Positions 41,017 to 50,686 are shown, numbered from the stretch's first letter. The stretch is DNA of 64,000 nucleotides from Glycomyces luteolus (GCF_027622875.1 NZ_JAPZVP010000005.1:151349-215348), one strand, 5' to 3'. A program made the numbers and translations. The notes: a model not told the origin generated them from the sequence alone.

Positions 41017-41538
41017 ATGCAGGACAAGGGGAACGAGCGTTCGCAATCGTACCGGTTGCGCTGGCTGCTCGCGGGACTCGCGCTCATCGTCCTCTACTTC
41101 GTCGTGCCGATCCGCAGCGAGCCCGATCCCGTCGTCCTGGTCCTGCGCTGGTGCGGCACCGCCGTGCTGCTCGCGGGAGTCGCGATCGTCATCCGCAGGC
41201 AGGCGGTGCGGCAGCTCCGCGAACCCGACGCGCCGCTCGGGGCCCTGATCGTGGGCATCCTCGCTGGGGTGCTGCTGTTCGCGCTCGTCGACTACGGGGT
41301 GGCCGTGTACCGGCCCGACCAGTTCGCCGGCCTGCACACCCGCGTGGACGCCCTCTACTTCGCGCTGAGCACACTGAGCACGGTCGGGTTCGGCGACGTC
41401 ACGGCACAGGGCCAGTTCGCCCGGGTCCTGGTGTGCGTGCAGATGGCGTTCAACGTCACGGCGATCGCGGGCTCGGCCTCGCTCATCGCCCGCAAGCTCG
41501 CCGAACGCGCCCGTACCCGCGACCGCCGCGCCCTCTGA
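41017..41538 (+). CDS. two-span potassium channel-like protein
   Basis: A 173-residue protein with four hydrophobic segments: two near the N-terminus (about 17-60), then a pore module of two spans around the filter TLSTVGFGDVTA (about 119-130). TVGFGD matches the K+ filter TVGYGD with Phe for Tyr, a common variant. The start at ATG 41017 has AGGGGG five bases upstream. It lies nine bases after the ClC gene, so the pair may balance Cl- and K+ movement across the membrane. Confidence 0.88.
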   Translation: MQDKGNERSQSYRLRWLLAGLALIVLYFVVPIRSEPDPVVLVLRWCGTAVLLAGVAIVIRRQAVRQLREPDAPLGALIVGILAGVLLFALVDYGVAVYRPDQFAGLHTRVDALYFALSTLSTVGFGDVTAQGQFARVLVCVQMAFNVTAIAGSASLIARKLAERARTRDRRAL

Positions 41539-41596
41539 CGGGGAGAGGACCCGGCACGGACCGCTCAGGCGGGAGCGGGAAGAAGTGGAGGCCCGC

Positions 41597-41782
41597 ATGT
41601 TCTTGCGCAAGCGGTCGAACATCCAGATCGGACACCTGACCGGCACCAGCCCCGCCTTCGGATTCCTCTGGGTCGGAGAAGAACGGCGCTACCGGCTCAC
41701 CACCTTCGTGATCCACCGCCCCGAAACGGGCAGGAAGCTCGTCGAACTGCACTGCGACACGTGCGGCGCCTCGGCGCCGTGA
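41597..41782 (+). CDS. 61-residue protein with C-terminal Cys pair
   Basis: A short basic protein (MFLRKRSNIQIGHLTGTSPA...) ending in LHCDTCGASAP, a Cys-x2-Cys pair that could bind metal or a disulfide partner. I cannot name the family. The ATG at 41597 has GGAGG five bases upstream, better than the GTG four codons earlier. It is 58 bp behind the K+ channel on the same strand and may be the last gene of the ClC/K+ channel operon. Confidence 0.55.
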   Translation: MFLRKRSNIQIGHLTGTSPAFGFLWVGEERRYRLTTFVIHRPETGRKLVELHCDTCGASAP

Positions 41783-41785
41783 CGC

Positions 41786-42904
41786 TCAGGCCGCCAAGGG
41801 GATCGCGCGCTGCGCGGGCCCGGTGTAGGCGCTCAGCGGGCGGATCAGGGCGTTCGACTCGAGCTGCTCGATCACATGCGCGGTCCAGCCGGTGATGCGG
41901 GACATGACGAACAGCGGCGTGAACATCGGGATGTCGAAGCCCATGAGGTAGTAGGCGGGACCGGCCGGGAAGTCCAGGTTCGGGTGGATCCCTTTGGCCT
42001 CCATCATGGCCGCCTCCAGCTCCTCGTACATCGCGACCCAGCGCCGTCCGTCGGTCAGCTCGGCCATGTCCTTGAAGGCGGCCTTCATGGTCGGCACGCG
42101 CGAGTCGGCGTCCTTGTAGACGCGGTGACCGAAGCCCATCACCTTCTCCTTGGCGGCCAGCCGCTCGAGGAGCCAGTCGCGGGCCAGCGCGGGGTCGTCG
42201 ATCTCGAGCATCATGCGCATGACGGCTTCGTTGGCGCCGCCGTGGAGCGGGCCTTTGAGGGCGCCGATGGCGGCGGTGACGGCCGAGTAGATGTCCGAGA
42301 GCGTCGAGGCGACGGTGCGGGCGGTGAAGGTGGAGGCGTTGAAGCTGTGCTCGGCGTAGAGGATCATCGAGATCTCGAAGCAGCGCAGCACTTCCGGTGC
42401 GGGCACGGTGCCGAAGCACATGTGGAAGAAGTTCTCGGCGAAGCCGAGGCCCGGGTCGGGGGCGATGCGGCCCTGCCCCCTGCGGCGGCGGAAGTCGTGG
42501 GCGACGACGGTGGGGAGCTTGGCGAACATCGCTTCGGCCTTGGCGCGGTTGGCGGCCGGGCTGTTGTCGTCCTCGGCCGGGTCTTCGGCGCCGAGGCAGG
42601 AGACGGCGGTGCGCAGCAGGTCCATCGGGTGGCAGTTGTCGGGGAGCCGGTCGATGACGGCAATGGTGGAGCGGGTGACTTCGCGTTGCGCGCCTTCGCG
42701 TTCGGTGAATCCGGTGAGGGCGTCGGCGGCGGGCAGGTCGCCGTACCAGATGAGGTGGGCGACGGCTTCGAAGGAGCAGCCGCGGGCGAGCTCCTGGACG
42801 GGGTAGCCGCGGTAGGTGAGGGAGTTCGTCTCGGGGACGACCTCGCTGATGGCGGTGGTGTCGGCGACGACTCCGGCCAGGCCCTTGCGGATGTCGGTGC
42901 TCAT
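41786..42904 (-). CDS. prpC: 2-methylcitrate synthase
   Basis: A 372-residue citrate-synthase-fold enzyme joining propionyl-CoA and oxaloacetate in the methylcitrate cycle. Catalytic His residues sit in LKGPLHGGANEAV and MGFGHRVYK; the catalytic Asp follows in HPNLDFPAGPAYY. TNSLTYRGYPVQELA at the N-terminus and FTPLFVMSRITGWTAHVIEQ near the end are typical of the bacterial type II/methylcitrate group. Its start overlaps the prpB stop in an ATGA junction. Methylcitrate rather than citrate synthase is inferred from the prpD-prpB neighbours; some activity on acetyl-CoA is possible. Confidence 0.93.
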   Translation of the reverse strand: MSTDIRKGLAGVVADTTAISEVVPETNSLTYRGYPVQELARGCSFEAVAHLIWYGDLPAADALTGFTEREGAQREVTRSTIAVIDRLPDNCHPMDLLRTAVSCLGAEDPAEDDNSPAANRAKAEAMFAKLPTVVAHDFRRRRGQGRIAPDPGLGFAENFFHMCFGTVPAPEVLRCFEISMILYAEHSFNASTFTARTVASTLSDIYSAVTAAIGALKGPLHGGANEAVMRMMLEIDDPALARDWLLERLAAKEKVMGFGHRVYKDADSRVPTMKAAFKDMAELTDGRRWVAMYEELEAAMMEAKGIHPNLDFPAGPAYYLMGFDIPMFTPLFVMSRITGWTAHVIEQLESNALIRPLSAYTGPAQRAIPLAA

Positions 42905-43806
42905 GCGTCCCTCCCGGGGGTTTCGAAGTCGAAGAGCTGCTTGTCGAAGGCGTTGTACGAGGCGTAGTCGACGAGTTCGTAGAGGCGGGCCCGGGTCTGC
43001 ATCCGGTCCACATGGGTGGCCTGGGTGCCTTCGGTCTCCAAGGCGTCGAAGAGGTCTTCGACGGCGCCCATGGCGGCGCGGAGGCTGGAGACGGGCCAGA
43101 TGACGAGGTTGTAGCCGAGGTCCTCCAGTTGCCGGGCGGTGAGCGCGGGCGAGGTGCCGAACTCGGTCATGTTCGCCAGGAGCGGCACGTCGACCGCTTC
43201 GCGGAAGGCCGCGAACTCGGCTTCGGTGCGCAGGGCCTCGGGGAAGACCATGTCGGCCCCGGCGTCCGCATAGGCTTTGGCGCGGTCGACGGCGGCGTCG
43301 AGGCCTTCGATCGCGCGGGCGTCGGTGCGGGCGCATATGACGAAGTCCGGGTCGGTGCGGGCCTGGACGGCGGCGCGGACCCGTTGCAGCATCTGGGAGG
43401 TCGGCACGACCTCCTTGCCGTCGAGGTGGCCGCAGCGCTTGGGGTTGACCTGGTCCTCGAGGTGGCAGCCCGCGATCCCGGCGTCCTCGAAGGCCGCGAT
43501 GGTGCGGGCGACGTTGGCGGCCTCGCCGAAACCGGTGTCGGCGTCGATGAGGGTCGGCAGGCCGGTGGCGCGGGCGATCTGGCCGCCGCGCCCGGCGACC
43601 TCGGTGAGGGTGGTGAGGCCGATGTCGGGCAGGGCCAGGTCGGCCGCTAGAGCGGCGCCGGAGACGTAGACGCCTTCGAAGCCGCGGTCGGCGACGGCGC
43701 GGGCGACGAGCGGCGAGAACGCCCCGGGGAGCCGCTGGAGGCGGCCGGAGGCGAGCCCGGCGCGCAGGGCGCGGCGCTTCTGGGACGGCGAGATGCGTTG
43801 CGTCAT
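42901..43806 (-). CDS. prpB: 2-methylisocitrate lyase
   Basis: A 301-residue enzyme of the isocitrate-lyase/PEP-mutase family that splits methylisocitrate into succinate and pyruvate. The catalytic Cys is in [11 protein letters not shown], preceded by the metal-binding [15 protein letters not shown] and [35 protein letters not shown] at the start is the usual N-terminus (quoted partly: [18 protein letters not shown]). Both ends overlap neighbours by four bases (ATGA), so prpD-prpB-prpC is one translationally coupled operon. It starts at ATG 43806. Confidence 0.95.
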   Translation of the reverse strand: MTQRISPSQKRRALRAGLASGRLQRLPGAFSPLVARAVADRGFEGVYVSGAALAADLALPDIGLTTLTEVAGRGGQIARATGLPTLIDADTGFGEAANVARTIAAFEDAGIAGCHLEDQVNPKRCGHLDGKEVVPTSQMLQRVRAAVQARTDPDFVICARTDARAIEGLDAAVDRAKAYADAGADMVFPEALRTEAEFAAFREAVDVPLLANMTEFGTSPALTARQLEDLGYNLVIWPVSSLRAAMGAVEDLFDALETEGTQATHVDRMQTRARLYELVDYASYNAFDKQLFDFETPGRDA

Positions 43807-45308
43807 CGGAAGAGTCCTCCACTCGTGGGTGCGGTCAGCGCTCCGGGCGGGGCGGCGAGGTTGAGGGCTCTGACTTCGGCGGCGCCGAGGGAGCCGATGC
43901 GGCAGGCGAGGTCGAGGAACCGGTCCTGTTCGGTCCGTGCGATGACGCCGTCGGCGAGGGTGCGGAACTTCTGGAGGTACTGCTCGCGCGCGAAGGGCCT
44001 GGCGCCGCGGGGGTGGGCGTCGGCCACGGCGAGTTCGTCGTCGATGCTGGTGCCGTCGTCGAAGACGACGGTGACCCGGCCGCCGAAGGCGCGCTTGTCC
44101 GGGTCGGGGTCGTGGTAGCGGCGGGTCCACTCCTGGTCTTCGAGGGTGCGGACCTTGCGCCACAAGGCGACCGTGGATTCCCGGTGGGCGCGTTCGGGAG
44201 TGTAGGAGCGCTCGTGGTGCCAGTCGCGGTCTTCGAGGGCGACGGCGAAGATGTACATGATGGAGTGGTCGAGGGTCTCTCGGCTCGCGTCCGGGTCGAA
44301 CTTCTGCGGGTCGTTCGCGCCGGTGCCGATCACGTTGTGGGTGTGGTGGCTGGTGCGGATCACGATCTCGGCGATGCGCGAGAGGTCGCCGATGCGCGGC
44401 GCGAGCCGCCTGGCGAGGTCGATGAGGGCCTGGCTCTGGTACTCCGCCGAATGCTCCTTGGCGTAGGAGTCGAGGATGGCGCGCTTGGGTTCGCCGGGGG
44501 CGGGCAGCGGCACCGTGTAGCGCGCGTCCGGTCCGCTGAGGAGCCGGGCGATGACGCCGTCCTCGCCTTCCCAGATCGGCGCGGGCGCGCCTTCGCCGCG
44601 CATGGCCCGGTCGACGGCCTCCACGGCGGCCTTGCCCGCGAACGCCGGGGCGTACGCCTTCCAGGAGGAGATCGCGCCCTTGCGCGACTGCCTGGTGGCC
44701 GTGGTGGTGTGCAGCGCCTGGCCGATCGCCTGGTAGATCACGTCGGCGTCGAGGCCCATGAGGGTGCCGATCCCGGCCGCCGCGGAGGGACCGAGGTGTG
44801 CGATGTGGTCGATCCGATGCTCGTGCAGGCAGATCGCGCGCACGAGGTCGATCTGGACCTCGTAGCCGGTGGCGATGCCGCGCACCAGCGCCGCGCCGTC
44901 GAGGCCCCGGTGCTGGGCGACGGCCAGGATCGGCGGGATGTTGTCGCCGGGGTGCGAGTAGTCGGCCGCGAGGAACGTGTCGTGGAAGTCCAACTCGCGC
45001 ACCGCTACCCCGTTCGCCCACGCGGCCCATTCGGGCGAGCTGCGCACCTCGGTCGCGGCGCCGAAGACGGCCGCCCCGGGACGGTACGGGTGCGCGAAGG
45101 CCTGGGCGCGGGCGTTGGCGACCGGGCGGCGGGCGAGCGACGCGGCCGCGACGGCGGCATTGTCGATGACCCGGTTGCCGATCATCTCGGCGACCTCGGG
45201 CTCGACCGGGACCGGGTCGCGGGCGACCTCGGCGAGCTTCCAGGCCAGCTGCGCCTCGCGCGGCAAGTGCTCGCGCGAGGCGTGGACGCGGACGGGGTGC
45301 TCGATCAT
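43803..45308 (-). CDS. prpD: 2-methylcitrate dehydratase
   Basis: A 501-residue MmgE/PrpD-family enzyme that dehydrates 2-methylcitrate to 2-methyl-cis-aconitate, the middle step of propionate oxidation. Conserved stretches include [20 protein letters not shown] (substrate-binding region), [20 protein letters not shown] and [21 protein letters not shown]. It is the first gene of the prpDBC operon, with AAGGAG seven bases ahead of its ATG. The 125-bp gap to the divergent regulator contains TTTGTGAA/TTGTGAAA repeats that may be regulator sites. Confidence 0.94.
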   Translation of the reverse strand: MIEHPVRVHASREHLPREAQLAWKLAEVARDPVPVEPEVAEMIGNRVIDNAAVAAASLARRPVANARAQAFAHPYRPGAAVFGAATEVRSSPEWAAWANGVAVRELDFHDTFLAADYSHPGDNIPPILAVAQHRGLDGAALVRGIATGYEVQIDLVRAICLHEHRIDHIAHLGPSAAAGIGTLMGLDADVIYQAIGQALHTTTATRQSRKGAISSWKAYAPAFAGKAAVEAVDRAMRGEGAPAPIWEGEDGVIARLLSGPDARYTVPLPAPGEPKRAILDSYAKEHSAEYQSQALIDLARRLAPRIGDLSRIAEIVIRTSHHTHNVIGTGANDPQKFDPDASRETLDHSIMYIFAVALEDRDWHHERSYTPERAHRESTVALWRKVRTLEDQEWTRRYHDPDPDKRAFGGRVTVVFDDGTSIDDELAVADAHPRGARPFAREQYLQKFRTLADGVIARTEQDRFLDLACRIGSLGAAEVRALNLAAPPGALTAPTSGGLFR

Positions 45309-45433
45309 GCGGCGGCTCCTTCTGGGTTATCTTCACAGTATGTACAGCCACCGATCCCTATGAAAGCACTGAACATGTGGTTTCTTGTGGAAATATCGGC
45401 CGGATTTTGTGAACCTTGTGAAAGGACCAGTGG

Positions 45434-46837
45434 ATGGCGTTGAAGACGGCCAAGGTCGGCCTGCGGCTGCGCCGGTTCCGGGAGGAGCAGGGCCTCACGC
45501 AGGCCTCGCTCGCCACCGCGCTGGGCATCTCCACCAGCTACGTGAACCAGATGGAGTCGAACCAGCGGCCCATCACCGGCCCCGTGCTGCTGCGCCTCGC
45601 CGAAGTCTTCGACGTGGACGTGCAGCGCTTCTCAGCCGCCGAGAGCGACCGCCTCGACGCGCAGTTGCGGGACGCGCTCGCCGACACCGCCCACGCCGAG
45701 CAGGTCTCACACGGCCAGACCCGCGAGCTCGCCGAGGGCATGCCCGAACTGGCGCGGTACGTCGTCGACCTGCATCGCCGGTACCGGCACGCGGTCGAGC
45801 GCAACACCGCCATGAGCGCCGAACTGGATGCCGGGGCCGCGCCCACGGCGTACGAGGAGGTGCGGGACCTGTTCTACGCCAAGCGGAACTACGTGCCCGA
45901 GCTGGACGAGGTCGCCGAGCGGATCGCCGCCGGACTGGACCCGGCCGACCTGGACGCGGAGCTCGCCCGGCTGCTGGCCGACCGCCACGGCACCACAGTC
46001 GCCGCGCTCGGCGCCGAAGAGCAGGCCGGGGCCAAGCGCCGCTTCGACCCCGAGGGCCGCGTCCTGCGCGTCTCGCCGCTCCTCACTCCGGGCCAGCGCT
46101 CCTTCCAGCTGGCCACGCACCTCGCGCTGGTCGAGCACGCGGACCTGATCGACGGCCTGGTGGCCGCCGCCGACCTCTCCGGGCCGGAGGCGCGGGGGCT
46201 GGCGCGGATCGGCCTGGCGAACTACTTCGCGGGCGCGCTGATTCTGCCGTACGGGGTGTTCCGAAGCGCCGCAGAGGAACTGCGCTATGACATGGATCTG
46301 CTGCAGCGGCGGTTCCGGGTGGGGTTCGAGACGGTGGCGCACCGGTTGAGCACGCTGCAGCGGCCGGGCGCGCGGGGCGTGCCGTTCTTCTTCGTGCGGG
46401 TGGACCGGGCAGGGAACATCTCGAAGCGGCAGTCGGCGACGGACTTCCACTTCTCGCGGGTGGGCGGTAGTTGTCCCCTGTGGAACGTGTATGAGGCGTT
46501 CGCGCATCCCGGGGAGATCCGGACCCAGCTCGCGCAGATGCCCGACGGTCGCGCCTACCTGTGGGTGGCGCGCACGGTGACGCGCCGCTACGGCGGGTAC
46601 GGGACGCCGGCGAAGACGTTCGCGATCGGGCTGGGCTGCGATCTGCACTATGCGCACCGGCTGGTGTACGCCGACGGGCTGGACCTGGCGAGCCCGGCGG
46701 CGCTGACCCCGATCGGTCCGGGCTGCAAGGTGTGCGACCGGTCGGGCTGCCCGCAGCGGGCGTTCCCGGCGATCGGCAGGCCGCTCGACGTGACGGACCA
46801 CCGCAGCGGCTTCACGCCGTACCCGTCGTCGGCGTGA
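45434..46837 (+). CDS. prpR: PrpR/RamB-type short-chain acyl-CoA-responsive regulator
   Basis: A 467-residue regulator with an N-terminal Xre helix-turn-helix (RLRRFREEQGLTQASLATALGISTSYVNQME; core GLTQASLATALGISTSYVNQ, about 18-37), a central IrrE/peptidase-M78-like region, and a C-terminal ScfR domain. The C-terminus contains several Cys residues (GSCPLW, GCDLHYA, GCKVCDRSGCPQR) that fit the iron-sulfur cluster reported in the mycobacterial PrpR. It is divergent from prpDBC and most likely activates or represses it in response to propionyl-CoA. TTTGTGAACC-TTGTGAAA just before its start may be an operator. I cannot exclude that it also controls glyoxylate genes, as RamB does. Confidence 0.9.
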   Translation: MALKTAKVGLRLRRFREEQGLTQASLATALGISTSYVNQMESNQRPITGPVLLRLAEVFDVDVQRFSAAESDRLDAQLRDALADTAHAEQVSHGQTRELAEGMPELARYVVDLHRRYRHAVERNTAMSAELDAGAAPTAYEEVRDLFYAKRNYVPELDEVAERIAAGLDPADLDAELARLLADRHGTTVAALGAEEQAGAKRRFDPEGRVLRVSPLLTPGQRSFQLATHLALVEHADLIDGLVAAADLSGPEARGLARIGLANYFAGALILPYGVFRSAAEELRYDMDLLQRRFRVGFETVAHRLSTLQRPGARGVPFFFVRVDRAGNISKRQSATDFHFSRVGGSCPLWNVYEAFAHPGEIRTQLAQMPDGRAYLWVARTVTRRYGGYGTPAKTFAIGLGCDLHYAHRLVYADGLDLASPAALTPIGPGCKVCDRSGCPQRAFPAIGRPLDVTDHRSGFTPYPSSA

Positions 46838-46986
46838 GGGTCGGGCGGCGTTGCCCCGCCGAACCGGCGGCAAGCGCCGCGCTCTGGCGGGAGGCGCCCA
46901 AATCGGCGACCGCGGCCGGCGGCACCGGTTCGTCGAATGCGTTTGTCGAACGCTGAAGCTCGGTGCAAGCTGGGTGCCGGACCACC

Positions 46987-48219
46987 ATGCCGCCGCCCGA
47001 TTGGACCGTCGTGACCAGCACCGCCCTGCCCGCGTCCGCCCGCACCGCGCCCGAGCTCGTGCACTGGCGCAACGCCGTGTTCGCGGTGTTCGCCCTCTCC
47101 GGGTTCGTGTTCGCGAACTGGGCCGCGCGCGTCCCGAACATGCGCGACATCCTCGGAGCGACCACGCAGGAGATGGGCGTGCTCATCCTCGGCCTCTCGG
47201 CGGGGGCGATGCTCGGGCTCATCGCCTCGGGCCATGTGGTCGCCCACCTCGGGGCGACCGCGGCGATCCGCTGGTTCCTCGCCGTCACCGCCGTCGGCCT
47301 GGTCGCGATCGGCCTCATCGCCGGGCTCGCGCCCTCGTACTGGGCGCTGTTCGCGGCCCTCATGCTCCTCGGCGCGGGCAACTCGGTGCTCGACGTGGCC
47401 ATGAACCTCTCCGGCGCGGCCAACGAGCGGCGCATCGGCAGGACCCTCATGCCGATGTTCCACGCGGGCTTCAGCGTCGGCACCATGCTCGGCGCGGGCC
47501 TGGGCGCGCTCACCGAGCAGCTCGGCGTCTCGGCCGGATCGCATCTCACCGTGGTGGGCCTCGCGGTACTGCTCGCCTCCGTGTACGTGGTCAGGTTCCT
47601 CCAGCCCGCCGAAGAGCCGCGCACGGCCGAGCCGGGCGAGCGGGCCGGGTGGCGCACCCGCCTGGCCGCGTGGACGGACCTGCGGGTGCTGCTCATCGGC
47701 CTCATCATCCTCGGCATGGCGTTCACCGAGGGCACCGCGAACGACTGGCTGGGCTTGGCGATGGTCGACGGCTACGGGCTCACCAACCCGGGCGGTGCGG
47801 CGGTCTTCGCCGTGTTCGTCACCGCGATGACGGCCGGGCGCGCCTTCGGCGGGCTGTTCCTCGACCGGTTCGGGCGCGTGCCGGTCCTGGCCGGGTCGGC
47901 GCTGCTGGCGCTCCTGGGCCTGCTGCTGGTGATCCTCGGGCCGACCGCGCCGGTCGCGATCGTCGGCACCGTCCTGTGGGGAGTCGGCGCGTCGCTCGGC
48001 TTCCCGGTCGGGATGTCGGCCGCCGCGGACGACCCCGAGAAGGCCACCGCGAACGTCGCGGTCGTGGCCACGGTCGGGTACTGCGCCTTCCTCATCGGTC
48101 CCCCGCTGATCGGCCTCATGGGCGACCAGGTGGGCCTGCGGAACGCGTTCTACGTGGTGCTCGTGCTCGTGGCGATCGCCCTGGTCTGCTCGCCCGCGGC
48201 GCGCAAGCCCAAGGTCTGA
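46987..48219 (+). CDS. MFS transporter of unknown substrate
   Basis: A 410-residue major facilitator protein with about 12 spans. FANWAARVPNMRDILGATTQEMGVLILG near the N-terminus (core FANWAARVPNMRDIL) and MNLSGAANERRIGRTLMPMFHAGFSVGTM (core MPMFHAGFSVGTM) resemble the YbjJ/FucP-like subgroup. The substrate is unknown; related proteins carry sugars or act as efflux pumps. The start is uncertain: ATG 46987 is used, while the frame stays open to a GTG at 46963, and GTG 47011 is another option. The stop is followed by a strong hairpin. Confidence 0.84.
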   Translation: MPPPDWTVVTSTALPASARTAPELVHWRNAVFAVFALSGFVFANWAARVPNMRDILGATTQEMGVLILGLSAGAMLGLIASGHVVAHLGATAAIRWFLAVTAVGLVAIGLIAGLAPSYWALFAALMLLGAGNSVLDVAMNLSGAANERRIGRTLMPMFHAGFSVGTMLGAGLGALTEQLGVSAGSHLTVVGLAVLLASVYVVRFLQPAEEPRTAEPGERAGWRTRLAAWTDLRVLLIGLIILGMAFTEGTANDWLGLAMVDGYGLTNPGGAAVFAVFVTAMTAGRAFGGLFLDRFGRVPVLAGSALLALLGLLLVILGPTAPVAIVGTVLWGVGASLGFPVGMSAAADDPEKATANVAVVATVGYCAFLIGPPLIGLMGDQVGLRNAFYVVLVLVAIALVCSPAARKPKV

Positions 48220-48221
48220 GA

Positions 48222-48253
48222 GCCCGGCGCGGGCGGTGGGGCCCGCGCCGGGC
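48222..48253. terminator. bidirectional hairpin terminator
   Basis: The arms GCCCGGCGCGGGC and GCCCGCGCCGGGC form a perfect 13-bp stem with the loop GGTGGG. It lies between the convergent MFS and GH43-like genes. Confidence 0.85.
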
Positions 48254-48274
48254 GGCTGAGTTGCCGGGTCTCGG

Positions 48275-49714
48275 TTACGTGGTGACGCGGAAGGTCGCGT
48301 CGGCGCGTTCCTGGGTGGTGCTGACGGGGTCGAGCCGCAGCGCGTACCCGTAGTGGCGGATGTAGCGGGTCGGGAAGTTGTAGGACGTGAACGAGCTCCA
48401 CGACGAGTCGGCGAGCCCGGCGACCCGGTTGAAGGTGGCGTCGGCGTTGAACGTGCCGCCGGACTCGCGGGGCGCGAGCACGAAGTCGTAGTTGGCGTGG
48501 CGCAGGAAGTGGCCGGGGAAGTTCACCGACTCGAAGGAGACGGCGCTGGAGGAGGCCAGGCCGGGCACGAGCCGGAACTGCGAGTCGGCGACGGGGCTGA
48601 CACCGGGATCGATGCGCACGTCCATGTTGTAGTGCCGCACATAGCGGTCCTGGTAGTTGTAGGACTGCAGGCGGTTGAACACCGGGTTCTGGTAGCGGCC
48701 CAGGACCCGGGTCTCCTCGGCCTGGGTCAGGTTGAGGACGAACCCGTGGCGCTTCAGGTTGGAGCCGAGGCTGTAGTTGGTCACCTTGCGGTAGCCGGAG
48801 ACGGCCGCGGGGTTGGTGGTGAGGACGGGCATGTAGCCGCGGCCGGTCGCGTACTGGTCGAGCCAGAGCGCCCATTCGCTGCGGTCGTTGAACTTCGCCC
48901 ACATGGGGCCTTCGACGCCGCCGCCGGTGAGGTTCGCGAGGTCGCCGAGGCGGGTCCAGGAACCGGTCAGCGAGTTGCTGCCCTCGATCACGATCTGGGT
49001 GGTCTTGGAGGCGCGGTAGTAGCGGTAGCCGCCGGTGTTGGCCTCGATGATCTGGGTGTCGATGAGCTGCTCGGACCCGGCCAGGTTGATGTAGATCTGC
49101 GGCGTGGTGATGGAGCGGAAGTCGGTGGTGCGGGCGCTCCAGATGCGGTGCTTCTTGATGCCGTTGAGGGTCGAGTTGGTGGCCCAGTAGAGGAGGAAGT
49201 TCCCGGCGGCGGCGTCCCAGATGGCCTCGGGCGCCCAGGCGTCACCGGCGTCGCCGATGGATGCGGCGACGGGGAGCAGCCACGGGATCGACCAGTTGAC
49301 GAGGTCGGTGGACTCCCAGACGACGAGGTTGCGGCTGCCGATGTGCTGGGCGTCGGTCCAGGACGTGCCCGATCCGATGTGGAGGTCGGTGGCGATGATC
49401 CAGTAGCGGTTGCCGGCGGGGTTGCGGACGATGATGGGGTCGCGGACGCCCTTGGTGCCGATGGGGGTCCGCAGGACGATCTGGCCGCGGTTGAGGTCGG
49501 TCCAGTTGAGGCCGTTGTCGGAGTGGGCGAGGTAGATCTGCTCACCGCCGGTGCCCTCGCCGATGAAGTGGGCCATGAGGTAGCCGGTGTAGGCGGTCTG
49601 GGCCGCCGCGGGTGATGCCGGGAGCAGCGCGGCGGCGGGGACCGCGGCCGCGGCCGCGATGAGGCCGCGGCGGCTGAGCCGCGGCGTGACGTGGCGTGAG
49701 GGTGGTGTCGACAT
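48275..49714 (-). CDS. exported GH43-like enzyme with C-terminal AbfB (CBM42) domain
   Basis: A 479-residue exported protein. The leader has a twin-arginine-like motif (LSRRGLIAAAAAVPAA, cleaved near AAA-Q, about residue 39). The catalytic part (about 40-340) is a five-bladed beta-propeller of the GH43 type: YLAHSDNGLNWTDL, GVRDPIIVRNPAGNRYW (a catalytic Asp region) and DAWAPEAIWDAAAG (a Glu/Asp region). The C-terminus (about 345-479) is an AbfB/CBM42 arabinose-binding trefoil with repeated RYVRHYN, HFLRHANYD and RYIRHYGYA units. Together this predicts an arabinofuranosidase or arabinanase. GGAGA precedes the ATG at 49714. A TTGACT/TACCCT promoter overlaps a palindrome upstream. Confidence 0.88.
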   Translation of the reverse strand: MSTPPSRHVTPRLSRRGLIAAAAAVPAAALLPASPAAAQTAYTGYLMAHFIGEGTGGEQIYLAHSDNGLNWTDLNRGQIVLRTPIGTKGVRDPIIVRNPAGNRYWIIATDLHIGSGTSWTDAQHIGSRNLVVWESTDLVNWSIPWLLPVAASIGDAGDAWAPEAIWDAAAGNFLLYWATNSTLNGIKKHRIWSARTTDFRSITTPQIYINLAGSEQLIDTQIIEANTGGYRYYRASKTTQIVIEGSNSLTGSWTRLGDLANLTGGGVEGPMWAKFNDRSEWALWLDQYATGRGYMPVLTTNPAAVSGYRKVTNYSLGSNLKRHGFVLNLTQAEETRVLGRYQNPVFNRLQSYNYQDRYVRHYNMDVRIDPGVSPVADSQFRLVPGLASSSAVSFESVNFPGHFLRHANYDFVLAPRESGGTFNADATFNRVAGLADSSWSSFTSYNFPTRYIRHYGYALRLDPVSTTQERADATFRVTT

Positions 49715-49753
49715 TGACTCTCCAGGGATCTTGCAGCCGAAATGATGATGTGA

Positions 49754-49795
49754 AGGGTAACAATCAACATCGATGGAGTCAATATCTTCGATATT
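49754..49795 (-). promoter_or_regulatory. promoter and overlapping palindrome of the GH43/AbfB gene
   Basis: On the minus strand TTGACT (49777-49782) is followed after 17 bases by TACCCT (49754-49759). AATATCTTCGATATT (49781-49795), a perfect 6-bp-arm dyad, overlaps the -35 element and is a repressor-site candidate. The GntR gene just upstream on the same strand is one possible source of the regulator. Confidence 0.65.
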
Positions 49796-49981
49796 AAACG
49801 AGAGCGCGCTCGTCGACGCGCGCCTCCCGGCCTGCGCCCGTCTTGACCGAAGCGCCGGACCCGGAGCCTTCCAGCCGGCGGGAATCGCGACGTGCAGGCC
49901 CGCCGTGATCAGGAATCCGAGCAGGCCGAGCATGGACTCGGATTCGGGCGTCGTCAAGTCGAGGCGAGCGAAGGCGGTGCG

Positions 49982-50686
49982 CTAGCGGCGCGAATGCACG
50001 TATTCGAGCAGGTCGCCGCGGGTCTGATCCATGTGGCTGGCCATGGCGTCGCGGGCGGCGAGGCGGTCGCCGGAGGCGAGCGCCTCGACGATCGCGGTGT
50101 GCTCGGCGATGGCGTGCTCGCGGATCTCAGGCACGGCGCTGGTCTCGCTGCGGGTCTCGGCGAGCAGCGTGGTCAGCGGCAGGAGGGCCGCTACCAGGAT
50201 GCGGTTGTCGGCGGCGCGGAGGATCACGTCGTGGAATTCGAGGTCGGCGGCCACGAACTCGGCCACGTCGGTCCTCGCGTGGGCGGCCTTCATGCGCCCG
50301 ATGAGCTGGCGCACCGCGTCGAGGTCGGCTTCGGTGCGGCGCTCGGCCGCGAGCTGGGCGGCGCCCGTTTCGATCATCATGCGGACCTCGAGCAGTTCGA
50401 GCGAGGACCGCTCCCGCTCCCCCGCGCTGCGGGCGTGCCGCACGACCGCTTCCAGGCCGGTCCACTGCGCGACCGGGGCCACGCGGTGGCGGCGGCCGGG
50501 CACCTGCACGATGACGCCCTGGGCCTGCAGCAGCCGCACGGCCTCGCGCAGGGTGAGCCGCGAGACGCCGAAATCCTCGGCGAGGTCGCCTTCGGGCGGC
50601 AGGGGTTCGCCGGGTCGCAGTTTGCCGTCGATGATGGCGTCGAGGACCTGTTCGACCACCTCTTGCGTCCGTGACGCCCGCGCCAT
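49982..50686 (-). CDS. GntR family regulator, FadR subgroup
   Basis: A 234-residue regulator with an N-terminal winged HTH (LPPEGDLAEDFGVSRLTLREAVRLLQAQG, core DLAEDFGVSRLTLREAV, about 32-48) and an all-helical FCD ligand domain containing conserved metal-type residues (EFVAADLEFHDVIL, and the His of IAEHTAIVEAL). GGAGGAGGG lies before the ATG at 50686. FadR-type proteins sense organic acids or sugar acids. Its neighbours are fumarase upstream and the GH43/AbfB enzyme downstream, both on the same strand, so it could control arabinan/pectin use or organic acid metabolism. Confidence 0.88.
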   Translation of the reverse strand: MARASRTQEVVEQVLDAIIDGKLRPGEPLPPEGDLAEDFGVSRLTLREAVRLLQAQGVIVQVPGRRHRVAPVAQWTGLEAVVRHARSAGERERSSLELLEVRMMIETGAAQLAAERRTEADLDAVRQLIGRMKAAHARTDVAEFVAADLEFHDVILRAADNRILVAALLPLTTLLAETRSETSAVPEIREHAIAEHTAIVEALASGDRLAARDAMASHMDQTRGDLLEYVHSRR

